The position numbers and the translations under genes are program-made. Below the pieces are notes generated by a model. It did no database searches. It saw only the letters and a list, made by a program, of their open reading frames with translations, and had not been told where the DNA came from. A DNA stretch of 64,000 nt, taken from contig NZ_CP080382.1 in NCBI RefSeq assembly GCF_019443425.1, positions 992,001-1,056,000 on the forward strand. Direction: 5' to 3'. How positions within the stretch are numbered: the first letter of the stretch is position 1; every line of letters begins with the position of its first letter. Of the stretch, positions 26,362-36,564 are shown piece after piece. This DNA is from Arthrobacter sp. PAMC25284. GTDB lineage: Bacteria; Actinomycetota; Actinomycetes; Actinomycetales; Micrococcaceae.

Positions 26362-26896
26362 CTACAACCGGTGACCGGGCTGGAACCCGTGGTACATCGT
26401 CCGTTGCGGGGCCGGCGTCGCCGCCGTCATAGCGGCCCCGATCCTCAAACCCGGCCTTGCGGTACGCGGCTTGCCCTGCCGGGTTGCGTTCGTTAACGGA
26501 GAGGACAACCCCGGTCTGGCCGGTCCCAAGATCCGCAGTGAGCTTCGCGGCTTCCCGGACGGCCGCAACGGCGGCAAGGGTCCCGAAGCCCAGGCCCTGC
26601 CGGTGCCTGTCGATCAGGAAACCGCGCAGGAGCCAGGCGGAGTCATCGTCGGGCCAGCCGGCCAAGCGGGCAGCGCCGCTCTGCAGGGTGAAAACACCGA
26701 CGGCCAGGCCATTCGTGTCGATCACAAACGGGTGCCGAGACTCTTCCTCCAGCCCTACCAGGACCATCCGGAGCGGATCTCCGACGAATTCCTGCTGCCC
26801 GTCTGCCACTCCAAGCAGCGCGACCTCCCCCAGTTTGATGGCCCGGGCGTCGCCGTCGAGCTTCCCCAGCGGCAGCAGCCACACACTTTCACGCAT
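26362..26896 (-). CDS. GNAT family acetyltransferase, interrupted by a +1 frameshift near its end
   Basis: GNAT fold like the spermine/diamine acetyltransferase group: FVGDPLRMVLVGLEEE, AVGVFTLQSG, WLLRGFLIDRHRQGLGFGTLA (acetyl-CoA site) and NERNPAGQAAYRKAGF. The frame then runs past its proper end because of an extra base in a C run (GGGG 26408-26411 on the plus strand). Removing it gives PQRTMYHGFQPGHRL and a stop at 26362, 177 residues, the usual ending of this family. TAGGCT lies six bases before ATG 26896, suggesting a leaderless mRNA. Substrate unknown. Confidence 0.82.
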
Positions 26897-26943
26897 GACA
26901 GAAGCCTACCCACACGGCAGGCGCGACCGCCCGGTTGGACAGG

Positions 26944-27360
26944 CTACAGCGCGGCGTCCTTCGGTGGTCCGGCGGGATCCATCCAGAAGACCTCCCAGAG
27001 GTGCCCGTCCGGATCCTGGAAGCTGTGCGTATACATAAAACCGTAATCCTGGGCTTCCTCCGACGGCACGCCGCCCGAGGTCATCGCAGTCCGGACGGTT
27101 TCGTCGACGGCCTCGCGGCTGTCCAGCGAGAACGACATAATAACTTCCGCGGCACCCGCTGTGGCGGCAACCGATTTGGATGTGAACGTCTTGAAGTAGG
27201 ACTCGACGAGGAGCATGACGTAGGCATTGTCGTTGACGATCATGCACGTGGCATTCTCGTCTGTGAAGTCGGGGTTGAAGGTGAACCCCAGCGCGGTGAA
27301 AAATTCCACCGTCCTGGAGAGGTCCTTCACAGGGAGGTTTACAAACAGGTGCCGGGCCAT
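26944..27360 (-). CDS. VOC family protein (glyoxalase/extradiol-type)
   Basis: 138 residues beginning MARHLFVNLPVKDLSRTVEFFTALGF, with CMIVNDNAYVMLLVESYFKTF and the terminal FQDPDGHLWEVFWMDP. This is the VOC subgroup often annotated as a glyoxalase or lactoylglutathione lyase relative, but the metal-ligand set is not typical of glyoxalase I. ATG 27360 is chosen because the first beta strand begins there and a good promoter ends seven bases before it; the frame is open to 27399. Confidence 0.83.
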   Translation of the reverse strand: MARHLFVNLPVKDLSRTVEFFTALGFTFNPDFTDENATCMIVNDNAYVMLLVESYFKTFTSKSVAATAGAAEVIMSFSLDSREAVDETVRTAMTSGGVPSEEAQDYGFMYTHSFQDPDGHLWEVFWMDPAGPPKDAAL

Positions 27361-27367
27361 GCGACCC

Positions 27368-27396
27368 AAGATAGCACTGCCGGTGTGTCCTGTCAG
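27368..27396 (-). promoter_or_regulatory. Promoter of the VOC gene, leaderless type
   Basis: On the minus strand CTGACA (27391-27396), 17-bp spacer, TATCTT (27368-27373), then seven bases to ATG 27360. Confidence 0.7.
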
Positions 27397-27434
27397 CACG
27401 TGAACGCTCCCTGTGAGGGCGCCCCTCTCCCCCG

Positions 27435-28184
27435 CTAGAGAACCTTGGAGAGGAACTCCTGGGTTCGCTGCTGCTGGGGGTTGCCGAACAGGTCCTCCGG
27501 CTTGCCTTCCTCACAGATGACGCCGTCGGCCATAAAGAGCACGCGGTCCGCGACTTCGCGGGCAAAGCCCATCTCATGCGTGACCAGCACCATCGTCATG
27601 CCTTCGGCAGCGAGATCCTTGATGACCTGCAGTACTTCGCCCACCATTTCCGGGTCGAGGGCGGAGGTCGCCTCGTCGAAGAGCATAATGTCAGGGCTCA
27701 TGGCCAGCGCCCGCGCGATGGCGACCCGCTGCTTTTGGCCGCCGGACAGCGACGCCGGTCGGGCGTCGGCTTTCTCGGCGAGTCCGACGCGCTCGAGAAG
27801 CCTGTACGCGGTGGCCCGGGCCTCGGTTTGACTGGCCTTCTTCGACTCGACCGGTGCGAGCATGATGTTCTCGATCACGCTCATGTGCGGGAAAAGATTG
27901 AAGTGCTGGAACACCATGCCGATGTGCCGGCGGACCTCGTTGATATTGACCTTCGGGTCCGTGACATCAAAGCCGTCCACCGTGACATGGCCGGCCGTGA
28001 TGTCCTCCAGCTTGTTCAGGCAGCGCAGAAACGTCGACTTGCCGGAGCCCGACGGCCCGATCACGCAAACCACCTCGCCCTCGGCGACACTGGCAGTGAT
28101 GCCTTTCAGGACTTCATTGTGGCCGAAGGACTTCTTGAGGTCCCGGACTTCAATCTTGGCCGGTGCGGCCGTTGCGGTACTCAT
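27435..28184 (-). CDS. Polar amino-acid ABC transporter, ATP-binding protein
   Basis: 249-residue ATPase of the polar amino-acid uptake (PAAT) type, GlnQ-like. Walker [16 protein letters not shown] signature [16 protein letters not shown], Walker [16 protein letters not shown] [12 protein letters not shown], and switch histidine in VTHEMGF. Its ATG overlaps the stop of the upstream binding-protein/permease gene by four bases (ATGA), so the two form one transporter. Confidence 0.93.
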   Translation of the reverse strand: MSTATAAPAKIEVRDLKKSFGHNEVLKGITASVAEGEVVCVIGPSGSGKSTFLRCLNKLEDITAGHVTVDGFDVTDPKVNINEVRRHIGMVFQHFNLFPHMSVIENIMLAPVESKKASQTEARATAYRLLERVGLAEKADARPASLSGGQKQRVAIARALAMSPDIMLFDEATSALDPEMVGEVLQVIKDLAAEGMTMVLVTHEMGFAREVADRVLFMADGVICEEGKPEDLFGNPQQQRTQEFLSKVL

Positions 28185-29683
28185 TTGTTGAACCTCTTAT
28201 CTGCGACGTTGGCCAGCTTGGTCAGCAGCATGATGACCACGAAGTAAATGACCGCCACGATGAACAGCGTCTCGGTAATCCGGAAGTTTCCGGCGTAGAT
28301 CTGCTGGCCCTGGTACAGGAGCTCAGCGAAGCCAATGGCGAGCAGCAGGGAGCTGTCCTTGAGCATGATGATCAGCTGGTTGATCAGGGACGGCGTCATG
28401 ATCTTGAACGCCTGCGGCACAACGACCTTTTGCATGGACTTGGCGTAGCCCAGACCCAGGCTCCGGCTGGCCTCAAGCTGGCCCGGGTCCACGGACTGGA
28501 TGGATCCGCGAACAATTTCGGTGATGTACGCGGCCGAGTTAAGACTCAGCGTCAGCACACCAGCCACCCAGATATTGATCGGCTGTCCGGTCAGCTGCGG
28601 GATTCCGAAGTAGAAGAAGAACGCCCAAACGAGCAGCGGGGTGCCACGGAAGATGCTCACGAACGTCGTCGCGATGCCGCGCAACCATACGCTGGTGGAG
28701 ATCTTCAGGAAGCCCATAAACAGACCGATCAGCATGGCGACGGCAAAGGAAATCGCCGTCACCAGAACAGTGTTGCCCAGACCCTTCATCAAGGCGGGGA
28801 AGCTGACGGCAAGCAGGTCCCAGAAACTGGTCTGTGCGGCCGCCGTCGGATCCTTAAGGTACTTGTCCAGGATGGCCTGGTACTCGCCGCTGGACTTCAT
28901 GTCCGCGAGTCCGGCATTGAAGGCGGCGAGCAGTTCGGGGTTCTGGCCCTTGTTGACGGCGAAGCCGTAGGAGCCGCCCGGTTCTTTGTCCGTGACGGTC
29001 TTCAGCCCATTGTTCTGGCTGATGCCATAGGCCAGGACGGGGTAGTCATCGAAAACAGCGACGGCGTTGCCGGACTTCACAAATTCGTACATTGTGGCGG
29101 ACTGGTCCAGGGACTTGACCGTGAAACCGTACTGATCGGCGATGGACTTGGCGAAGGTTTCGCCTTCGCTGCCGGTCTTGGCAGTAACGGTCTGGCCTTT
29201 GAGGTCGGCGTAGCCCGTGATGTCGGTGGTGGCCTTGGCGACGGCCATCTGCACGCCCGACTCGAAGTACGGTGCGGAGAAGTCGTAGATCTCCTTGCGG
29301 GCATCGGTGATCGACATCCCGGCGATGACACCGTCAACCTGATTGGACGAAAGCGCCTGCAGGGCTGCGTTGAAGCCGAGCGACTTAATTTCGACGGCGA
29401 ACCCCTGGCTCGCGGCAATGCCACGGATGATGTCCATGTCGATACCGGTCAGCTCACCGCCGGCGTCCCGGAACTCGAACGGCGCAAACGTTGTGTCGGT
29501 GCCAATGACATAGGTCTTTCCGGATACGCTCGACGCCGCGGCTCCGGCAGCGGCCGGTGCGGCGGCGGCCGGTGCGGCGGCGGCGCCCGCGGCACCGAAG
29601 AATATGGCGGCAACAGCCAGTAACGCTCCGAGCACCATGGCGGCCCGTCGTCTGAGAGGCCCGGCCGGATGGAGTCTGGTCAC
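28181..29683 (-). CDS. Fused substrate-binding protein and permease of an amino-acid ABC transporter
   Basis: 500 residues combining two transporter parts. After an N-terminal hydrophobic segment ([17 protein letters not shown]), residues of about 50-270 form a type-3 solute-binding domain ([25 protein letters not shown]). From about 280 a PAAT permease domain follows with five membrane segments and the loop [20 protein letters not shown] that contacts the ATPase. The N-terminal segment should act as a membrane anchor that leaves the binding domain outside. GTG 29683 has AAGGG about 10 nt upstream; an in-frame GTG at 29701 is possible. Glutamine or glutamate is a guess based on family and on nearby glnE/glnA2. 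Confidence 0.9.
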   Translation of the reverse strand: MTRLHPAGPLRRRAAMVLGALLAVAAIFFGAAGAAAAPAAAAPAAAGAAASSVSGKTYVIGTDTTFAPFEFRDAGGELTGIDMDIIRGIAASQGFAVEIKSLGFNAALQALSSNQVDGVIAGMSITDARKEIYDFSAPYFESGVQMAVAKATTDITGYADLKGQTVTAKTGSEGETFAKSIADQYGFTVKSLDQSATMYEFVKSGNAVAVFDDYPVLAYGISQNNGLKTVTDKEPGGSYGFAVNKGQNPELLAAFNAGLADMKSSGEYQAILDKYLKDPTAAAQTSFWDLLAVSFPALMKGLGNTVLVTAISFAVAMLIGLFMGFLKISTSVWLRGIATTFVSIFRGTPLLVWAFFFYFGIPQLTGQPINIWVAGVLTLSLNSAAYITEIVRGSIQSVDPGQLEASRSLGLGYAKSMQKVVVPQAFKIMTPSLINQLIIMLKDSSLLLAIGFAELLYQGQQIYAGNFRITETLFIVAVIYFVVIMLLTKLANVADKRFNK

Positions 29684-29782
29684 AACTAAACAACCCTTCA
29701 CTACGGTTCTACGGCCGGGCAGACGCGGCCCGGCACCGTATAGAGGGTACCCGCAATTCAGCCCCGCCCCGGCAGCACCAAC

Positions 29783-32700
29783 CTACTGGCCGTAGAAAAC
29801 CCGCTCAAACACGTTTCGGGCGCGGCGGCTGAGCCGGAGGTAATCCTCTTCCAGCGCCGCGGCGTTGCCCTGGCCGTAGCCGCACCAGCGCGCCACGGCT
29901 TCAAGGTCCCGGCGCGAGGACGGCAGCACGTCCGAGGCCCGGCCTGTCCAGATGACGTTGGCCGACCGGATCCGGCTCGCCAGCCGCCAGGCCCGCAGCA
30001 GGATCACCGCGTCCCCTGCCTCGAGGATGCCGAGGACCGCTGCGGCCTCCAGCGCATCAACGGTGGAGGTGGTCCTCAGCTCCGGGTGCCGTCCGGCATG
30101 CTGCAGCTGGATCAGCTGGGTCAGCCATTCGACGTCGCTCAAGCCGCCCCGGCCCAGCTTCAGGTGCCGGGCGGGATCGGCGCCGCGCGGCAGCCGTTCG
30201 GCCTCGACGCGTGCCTTGACCCGGCGGACTTCCCGGACGTCCTGCTCCGACAGTTCTTCCGGATAGCGGATGGGGTCAATGAGCGCCATAAAATCGGCGG
30301 CCAGGGCATCGTCGCCGGCCATCGGCCGGGCGCGCAGGAGGGCCTGGGCCTCCCACACGAGCGACCATCGCCGGTAGTACTCGGCAAAGGAGTCCAGAGA
30401 ACGCACCATCGGTCCGTTCTTGCCCTCGGGTCGCAGATCGGCATCGACCATCAGTACGCGCTCGGCCAGGATGGCCGGTTTCAGCGGCTGGGTCAGCAGG
30501 CTGGAGAGCCGGCCCACGATCTGGAGCGCTTGCTTTTGGGCCTCGTCCTCGGGAACGCCGGGCAGGCCGCGGTGGACATACATCACATCCGCGTCCGAGC
30601 CGTAGCCGATCTCGCGACCACCTTGCCGTCCCATGGCCACCACCAGCACGTTCACCTTCAGGGGCTCCTCGGCAGTGACCACGGTTTCCGCGACGCGAAG
30701 CGCCCCGAGCACAGCGGCACGGTCCGCGTCGGCCAGCGCGGCCCCTACCTGGTCCTGGTCCAGCAGCCCGGCGCTGTCAGCAATGGCAATCCGGAGAATC
30801 TCCCGGCGTCGGATGAGCCGGATCAGTCGCATGGCGCTTTCCGGATCGGCGTGCCGGGACATTTTCGAGCTGATTTCCAGCCACTGTGACTCGAAGCTGA
30901 GCGGCGCCAGCTCTTTGTCCGTGCCGAGCCAGGCCACGGATTCGGCCGAGACCTCGAGCAGGTCCGCGATGAGCCGGGAGTTGGAGAGCACATGGCACAA
31001 GCGTTCCGCCGCCGCCGTTGAATCCCGGAGCAACCCCAAGTACCAGTGCGTAGTGCCCAGCGCCTCGCTGACCCGGCGGAAGGCGAGCAGCCCGCCGTCC
31101 GGATCCACACCGTCCGCGAGCCAGCCCAGCAGGATGGGCAGCAGCTGGCGCTGGAGCTGGGCGCGCCGGCTGACGCCGGCGGTGAGTGCCTCGATGTGCC
31201 GCATGGCGCCCGGCGGATCGAGGTAGCCCAGGGCAGCCAGGCGCCCCTGGGCAGCTTCCGGCGTCAAGCGCGCCTCTTCGCTGCTGAGGCTGGCCACGGT
31301 ATTGAGCAGAGGACGGTAAAAGATGCGTTCGTGCAGCTCGCGCACGGAACGTTTGGTGGTCCGCCAGGCCGCGGCCAGGGCATCGGGCTGGGGCCGTTCG
31401 TCCGAGAAGGGCCCCAGCGCGGCTTTCGCCAGTGCCCGGAGGGCGGCATCCTTGACCGGCATCAGGTGCGTCCGGCGCAGCTGGAAGAGCTGGATCCGGT
31501 GTTCCAGGAGCCGCAGGTAGCGGTAGTTGCGGTCGAACTCCGCCGCATCGGCGCGGCCAATGTACCCGCCGGCGGACAGCGCGGCAATGGCCGACGTCGT
31601 GTCCCGGCAGCGCAGCGTCTCATCCGTTTTCCCGTGCACCAGTTGCAACAACTGGACGGTGAATTCGATGTCGCGCAGTCCGCCGCGGCCCAGCTTGATC
31701 TGGCGTTGCTCTTCGTCGGCGGGGATGTGCTCGGTGACCCTGCGGCGCATGGCCCGGACGGACTCGACGAATCCTTCCCGGCCGGCGGATGACCAGATCA
31801 GCGGCGCCACGGCGGCCTCGTAACGGGTGCCCAGTTCGGTGTCACCGGCTATCGTCCGCGCTTTCAGCAGCGCCTGGAATTCCCAGCTCTCGGCCCAGCG
31901 GGCGTAGTAGCTTTCGTGTGAAGCCAGCGTCCGGACGAGCGGACCGGATTTGCCCTCAGGCCGCAGGTTCGCGTCGACTTCCCACAGCCCAGGCTCCCGG
32001 CCGGCGGACATAATTGCCCGGGATATGCCCGACGCCAGGGCGGTCCCAATCGTGTTGGCGTGCGAGTCCTCCAGGGTGCCGGATTCAATCACGTAGATGA
32101 CGTCGACGTCGGAAATGTAGTTGAGTTCGCGGGCCCCGCACTTGCCCATTCCGATGACGGCCAGTCCCACGTCGGCGACCTCGACTGGGTTGAAGTGCTC
32201 CGCAGCCTCGGCCCGGGAGACAGCCAGGGCAGCCTCAACGGCGGCGCCGGCCAGATCGGCCAGTTCGGCGCCCGCGGCGGGCATAAAATCCAGCGGGTCA
32301 GCCGCGCAGAGATCCTTTATGGCGAGCTCGACGACCCCGCGCCGGTAGGCCGCACGCAGTGCCGCGTAAGCTTCCTGCCCGGTAAGGGCCGCAACCGGCC
32401 GGGCAGACCTGGGATCCGCCCGCACCGATTTCAGCAGCCGGGAGCGCAGTTCCCCGGCGTCGGCGGCCTGCGGCTCCGGGCTGGTGGTGACATCAAAGAC
32501 GTCCACATGTTCGGGGTGCCGGATGAGGAACTCGCCGAGGGCCTCTGAGGCGCCCAGCACCCGGTAAAGGGGTTCGCTGGTTTCAAGCTCCGCGACCGCG
32601 AGTTGGCGCAGTTTCGGGAGTTTCTCGATCAGCCTTACGAGGGACTGGAGGGCCGTGTCCGGGCTGGCCGCCAGTTGCAGGCCGGCAAAGAGGGCGTCCT

Positions 32701-32794
32701 GGTCCAGGCCGTCCAGCTCCCGGGCAGCGAGGAAGCGTTCGCCCTTGTCCAGATCGCTGAAGCCCGCCGCGATCATCCGCCGCGCCAGACTCAC
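29783..32794 (-). CDS. glnE: Bifunctional glutamine synthetase adenylyltransferase/deadenylase
   Basis: 1003-residue enzyme that adds and removes AMP on the regulatory tyrosine of GlnA1. It has two nucleotidyltransferase domains: the first with GMGKCGARELNYISDVDVIYV (deadenylylation) and the second with AMGRQGGREIGYGSDADVMYV (adenylylation), each followed by a helical regulatory region. The start is GTG 32794 with GAGGAG upstream. It lies just after glnA2 on the same strand, the order also known from mycobacteria. Confidence 0.96.
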   Translation of the reverse strand: MSLARRMIAAGFSDLDKGERFLAARELDGLDQDALFAGLQLAASPDTALQSLVRLIEKLPKLRQLAVAELETSEPLYRVLGASEALGEFLIRHPEHVDVFDVTTSPEPQAADAGELRSRLLKSVRADPRSARPVAALTGQEAYAALRAAYRRGVVELAIKDLCAADPLDFMPAAGAELADLAGAAVEAALAVSRAEAAEHFNPVEVADVGLAVIGMGKCGARELNYISDVDVIYVIESGTLEDSHANTIGTALASGISRAIMSAGREPGLWEVDANLRPEGKSGPLVRTLASHESYYARWAESWEFQALLKARTIAGDTELGTRYEAAVAPLIWSSAGREGFVESVRAMRRRVTEHIPADEEQRQIKLGRGGLRDIEFTVQLLQLVHGKTDETLRCRDTTSAIAALSAGGYIGRADAAEFDRNYRYLRLLEHRIQLFQLRRTHLMPVKDAALRALAKAALGPFSDERPQPDALAAAWRTTKRSVRELHERIFYRPLLNTVASLSSEEARLTPEAAQGRLAALGYLDPPGAMRHIEALTAGVSRRAQLQRQLLPILLGWLADGVDPDGGLLAFRRVSEALGTTHWYLGLLRDSTAAAERLCHVLSNSRLIADLLEVSAESVAWLGTDKELAPLSFESQWLEISSKMSRHADPESAMRLIRLIRRREILRIAIADSAGLLDQDQVGAALADADRAAVLGALRVAETVVTAEEPLKVNVLVVAMGRQGGREIGYGSDADVMYVHRGLPGVPEDEAQKQALQIVGRLSSLLTQPLKPAILAERVLMVDADLRPEGKNGPMVRSLDSFAEYYRRWSLVWEAQALLRARPMAGDDALAADFMALIDPIRYPEELSEQDVREVRRVKARVEAERLPRGADPARHLKLGRGGLSDVEWLTQLIQLQHAGRHPELRTTSTVDALEAAAVLGILEAGDAVILLRAWRLASRIRSANVIWTGRASDVLPSSRRDLEAVARWCGYGQGNAAALEEDYLRLSRRARNVFERVFYGQ

Positions 32795-32821
32795 TTTGGC
32801 CTCCTCGTCACCGGCACGGAC

Positions 32822-34162
32822 CTAAAGGATGCCGAGGTTGCGCTGCAGCTCGTAGGGCGTCACCTGGAGCCGGTAATCCTGCCATTCGGCGCGCTTGTTG
32901 CGCAGGAAGTGCTCGTAGACCTGCTCGCCGAGGATCTGCGGCATCAGTTCTGAATCCTCCATGGTCCTGATGGCGTCGTGCAGGCTGGCGGGCAGCGGGT
33001 CGTGGCCCATGGCGCGCCGTTCGGCCGTGCTGAGCGACCAGATGTCGTCCTCCGCCGCGGCCGGCAGCTGGTAGCCCTCCTCGATCCCCTTGAGGCCGGC
33101 GCCCAGCAGCACGGCATAGGCCAGGTACGGGTTCGCCGCCGAATCGATGCCGCGGTATTCGATCCGCGCCGACTGGCCCTTGCCCGGCTTGTAGAGCGGG
33201 ACCCGGACCAGGGCGGAACGGTTGTTGTGTCCCCAGCTGAGGTAGCTCGGCGCTTCTCCCCCGCCCCACAGCCGCTTGTAGGAGTTCACGAACTGGTTGG
33301 TGACCGCAGTGAATTCGGGCGCGTGCTTGAGGATGCCCGCAATGAAATGCCGTGCAGTCGCGGAGAGCTGGAACTCGGCCCCGGCTTCGTAAAAGGCGTT
33401 GGTGTCCCCCTCAAAGAGCGAGAAGTGGGTGTGCATCCCGGAACCGGGGTGGGCGGTGAACGGCTTGGGCATAAATGTCGCATAGGTGCCCTGCTGCAGC
33501 GCGACTTCCTTGATCACGGTGCGGAACGTCATGATGTTGTCCGCCGTCTGCAGCGCATCCGCGTAGCGCAGGTCGATCTCGTTTTGGCCCGGGCCGGCCT
33601 CGTGGTGGCTGAACTCCACCGAAATACCCACGGATTCCAGCATGGTCACGGCGGTGCGCCGGAAGTCCTGGGCGACGCCGCCGGGGACGTGGTCAAAGTA
33701 TCCCCCCTCGTCCACGGGTACGGGGGAACCGTCCGGTCCGGGAGTTTGGGACTTGAGCAGGTAGAACTCGATTTCCGGGTGGGTGTAGCAGGTGAAGCCC
33801 ATATCGGCGGCCTTAGCCAGGGTCCGTTTGAGGACGTTGCGGGGATCGGCGGCTGAGGGCTCCCCGTCGGGTGTCAGGATGTCGCAGAACATCCGCGACG
33901 TCGCCTCCGTCTCGCCCCGCCACGGCAGGATCTGGAAGGTCGAGGGGTCCGGCTGCGCCAGCATGTCGGATTCGAAGACACGGGCGAGCCCCTCGATGGA
34001 GGAGCCGTCGAAGCCCAATCCTTCTTCAAAGGCACCCTCGACCTCGGCCGGGGCCAGCGCCACGGACTTGAGTGATCCCACGACGTCGGTGAACCACAAA
34101 CGCACAAAACGCACGTCGCGTTCTTCGATCGTCCGCAGGACAAACTCTTGCTGGCGGTCCAT
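32822..34162 (-). CDS. glnA2: Glutamine synthetase-like protein GlnA2
   Basis: 446 residues, the same length as I recall for mycobacterial GlnA2. Motifs of type I glutamine synthetase are present: FDGSSIEGLARVFESDM, HPEIEFYLL, MPKPFTAHPGSGMHTHFS, NRSALVRVP. The segment that holds the adenylylation tyrosine in GlnA1 reads DDIWSLSTAERRAMG here, with Trp375 instead of Tyr, so GlnE should not modify it. ATG 34162 has AAGAGG upstream; the frame is open to 34207. It precedes glnE by 27 nt. Its catalytic rate and true substrate cannot be inferred. Confidence 0.92.
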   Translation of the reverse strand: MDRQQEFVLRTIEERDVRFVRLWFTDVVGSLKSVALAPAEVEGAFEEGLGFDGSSIEGLARVFESDMLAQPDPSTFQILPWRGETEATSRMFCDILTPDGEPSAADPRNVLKRTLAKAADMGFTCYTHPEIEFYLLKSQTPGPDGSPVPVDEGGYFDHVPGGVAQDFRRTAVTMLESVGISVEFSHHEAGPGQNEIDLRYADALQTADNIMTFRTVIKEVALQQGTYATFMPKPFTAHPGSGMHTHFSLFEGDTNAFYEAGAEFQLSATARHFIAGILKHAPEFTAVTNQFVNSYKRLWGGGEAPSYLSWGHNNRSALVRVPLYKPGKGQSARIEYRGIDSAANPYLAYAVLLGAGLKGIEEGYQLPAAAEDDIWSLSTAERRAMGHDPLPASLHDAIRTMEDSELMPQILGEQVYEHFLRNKRAEWQDYRLQVTPYELQRNLGIL

Positions 34163-34278
34163 TTTGGCCTCTTTCCGGTTCTTCAATCCGTACCCAGGCC
34201 CGTCCAACGTGGCGCCCGCGGCTGCTCACGATTCACTGTACTAAGCATTCGCTTCAATTGCTGGAGCCGTCCGCGCCC

Positions 34279-34294
34279 GTAACACAGCGTTAAC
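34279..34294 (+). promoter_or_regulatory. Weak GlnR-like half-site pair upstream of glnA2
   Basis: GTAAC (34279-34283), six bases, TTAAC (34290-34294). The first half fits GlnR; the second fits GAAAC in three of five bases. Only a single, imperfect box. Confidence 0.25.
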
Positions 34295-34423
34295 ACGAAG
34301 GCACCCTCCCCGGGCCTATGGTTGCCCGCACGGAAAGGACCACCTTGCCTGTGTGACACGATTCACCGGCCGGCGCCGGGACCCCGGTAGCTTGCACGCG
34401 AGGTCTCACACTACGGTGGTGCC

Positions 34424-35296
34424 ATGGCCACTAGCACCAGCTCCGATTCCAGCACGCCTTCAGAATCCTCCGCCCCGGCGGTTGAGGTTCCCCGGAAGCC
34501 TGCGGCCAGGATCCGCACGCACCACCTTCACCAGGCCAAAGTCAACGGCGAACGGTTCGCCATGCTGACCGCCTATGACCAGTACACCGCTGAAATTTTC
34601 GATCAGGCGGGCATCGAGGTGCTGCTGGTCGGAGACTCCGCCTCCAATAACGTCTTCGGCAATGAAACCAGCATCCCGGTGACGGTCGATGAACTGATTC
34701 CCCTGTGCCGCGCCGTCGCCCGCTCTGCCAAACGCTCCCTCGTCGTCGCGGACCTGCCGTTCGGCAGCTATGAGGTCTCTGCCCAGCAGGCGGTGGCGAC
34801 AGGCGTCCGTTTCCTCAAGGAGGGCCTCGCTCACGCCGTCAAGATCGAGGGCGGGAAGTTCTACGCCGAGACGGTCCGGGCCATGGTCCAGGCCGGAATC
34901 CCTGTCATGGCCCACATCGGTTTCACCCCGCAGAGCGAACACGCCCTCGGGGGCTACCGGGTCCAGGGCCGCGGCGATGACGCCGGGAGGCTGATCGAGG
35001 ACGCCGTGGCACTGGCCGAGGCCGGCGCGTTCTGTGTCCTGATGGAAATGGTCCCGGCGGCCACGGCCGCCGCGGTGGACGCCGCCGTCGACGTCCCCAC
35101 CATTGGGATCGGGGCCGGAAACGTCACCACGGGTCAGGTGCTGGTGTGGCAGGACATGGCCGGACTGCGCGGCGGCCGGATGGCGAAGTTCGTCAAGCAG
35201 TATGCCGACCTGCGGACCACGCTCAGCGACGCGGCGAAAGCCTACGGTGACGACGTGCGCTCGGGCCAGTTCCCCGGCCCCGAACACTCGTTCTAG
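34424..35296 (+). CDS. panB: 3-methyl-2-oxobutanoate hydroxymethyltransferase
   Basis: First step of pantothenate synthesis: adds a hydroxymethyl group to 2-oxoisovalerate. 290 residues with [57 protein letters not shown] and [18 protein letters not shown]. The first 25 residues are a low-complexity Ser/Pro/Ala extension. TACGGT (34412-34417) lies six bases before ATG, a leaderless pattern. It is divergent from glnA2. Confidence 0.95.
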   Translation: MATSTSSDSSTPSESSAPAVEVPRKPAARIRTHHLHQAKVNGERFAMLTAYDQYTAEIFDQAGIEVLLVGDSASNNVFGNETSIPVTVDELIPLCRAVARSAKRSLVVADLPFGSYEVSAQQAVATGVRFLKEGLAHAVKIEGGKFYAETVRAMVQAGIPVMAHIGFTPQSEHALGGYRVQGRGDDAGRLIEDAVALAEAGAFCVLMEMVPAATAAAVDAAVDVPTIGIGAGNVTTGQVLVWQDMAGLRGGRMAKFVKQYADLRTTLSDAAKAYGDDVRSGQFPGPEHSF

Positions 35297-35374
35297 CTGT
35301 ACTGCCCAGACAGGTCAGTTAAGCGGCTGATGGGCGGGGTGGCCCGGGCTGTCCCGGCCGGGGACGGGCGCCGG

Positions 35375-35539
35375 TTAGTCGTCGTCGTCCTTGTCCCAGG
35401 CCTCGTTCCGGGCCTGGACCTTTTCGAGGGCGTGTTCTGCCTCCTCCCGGGTCTTGTAGGGACCGATCAGCTGGGTCCAGTCCGACATGGCGTCTTCCTC
35501 GACCTCGTGGGTGTTGACGTTGTACCAGTACTCCGGCAT
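35375..35539 (-). CDS. Small SPOR-like protein, 54 residues
   Basis: A short minus-strand gene starting at ATG 35539 with AAGGAG seven bases upstream. The protein begins MPEYWYNVNTHEVEED, contains LIGPYKTREEAEHALEKV and ends in a run of Asp. GPYKTREEAEHAL matches the core of SPOR-type repeats, but the protein is shorter than a full SPOR domain and has no membrane anchor. Codon use and ribosome site make it a convincing gene. It lies between panB and map, pointing away from map. Confidence 0.8.
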   Translation of the reverse strand: MPEYWYNVNTHEVEEDAMSDWTQLIGPYKTREEAEHALEKVQARNEAWDKDDDD

Positions 35540-35621
35540 TGGTGCTCCTTAATCGACATGCGGGCGGGTGTATTGCGGCTCACATTTCCCGGCGTTCGGC
35601 CGTGCCTTATATGATCAACAT

Positions 35622-36500
35622 ATGCCTTCCCTAGCCTCAACTGCACCCATCGGCACCCTGATCCCGGGAACCGTGAGCCCGCAGCTTTCCGTACCGGCGT
35701 CCATCCCGCGTCCTGAATACGTGGGCAGGCCCGCACCGGCCAAGTTCACCGGTTCCGAAGTTAAATCGGCGGAGACGATCGAGAAGATCCGGATTGCGTC
35801 CCGGATCGCAGCCCAGGCCATCGTCGAGGTCGGGAAGCACATCGAACCCGGCGTCACCACGGACCAACTGGACCGCGTCGGCCACGACTTCCTCCTGGAC
35901 CACCAGGCGTACCCTTCCACGCTCGGTTACCGCGGGTTTCCTAAGTCGCTGTGCTCATCGCTCAATGAAGTTATCTGCCACGGCATTCCGGACAGCACTG
36001 TGGTTCAGGACGGCGATATCCTCAACATCGACATCACGGCGTTCATCGGCGGTGTCCACGGCGACACGAACTACACCTTCCTGGTCGGCGATGTCGACGA
36101 GGAATCCCGGCTGCTGGTCGACCGGACGCGCGAATCGCTGAACCGCGCCATCCGGGCCGTCGCACCGGGCCGCGAGATTAACGTGATCGGCCGGAGCATC
36201 GAGTCCTACGCCAAGCGGTTCGGGTATGGCGTGGTCCGTGATTTCACCGGACACGGCGTGGGCGAGGCCTTCCACACGGGGCTGATCATTCCGCACTACG
36301 ATGCCGCTCCCGCCTACAACACCGTGATCGAAACGGGCATGGTGTTCACCATTGAACCCATGCTGACGCTCGGTACCGTGGACTGGGATATGTGGGCCGA
36401 CGACTGGACCGTGGTGACCCGGGACCACAAACGCACCGCACAGTTCGAACACACCTTGCTGGTCACGGACTCCGGCGCCGAAGTCCTGACCCTGCCATAA
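35622..36500 (+). CDS. map: Methionine aminopeptidase, type I
   Basis: Removes the initiator methionine from new proteins. 292 residues with the five metal ligands in order: Asp in ILNIDITAF, Asp in [10 protein letters not shown], His in [11 protein letters not shown], Glu in [10 protein letters not shown] and Glu in FEHTLLVT. The N-terminal extension of about 45 residues is seen in actinobacterial MetAP. TATGAT (35610-35615) is six bases before ATG 35622, so the mRNA is probably leaderless; the frame is open back to 35568. Confidence 0.94.
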   Translation: MPSLASTAPIGTLIPGTVSPQLSVPASIPRPEYVGRPAPAKFTGSEVKSAETIEKIRIASRIAAQAIVEVGKHIEPGVTTDQLDRVGHDFLLDHQAYPSTLGYRGFPKSLCSSLNEVICHGIPDSTVVQDGDILNIDITAFIGGVHGDTNYTFLVGDVDEESRLLVDRTRESLNRAIRAVAPGREINVIGRSIESYAKRFGYGVVRDFTGHGVGEAFHTGLIIPHYDAAPAYNTVIETGMVFTIEPMLTLGTVDWDMWADDWTVVTRDHKRTAQFEHTLLVTDSGAEVLTLP

Positions 36501-36564
36501 CGCCTGCACTGCCGCGCACAACAGCGCACGCGACACCCCGCATCACAGACCGCCCGCCCCTGCC

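Noticed and set aside
34279..34294. Full GlnR site at glnA2
   Set aside because: Only one imperfect box; kept as a low-confidence feature, not a finding.
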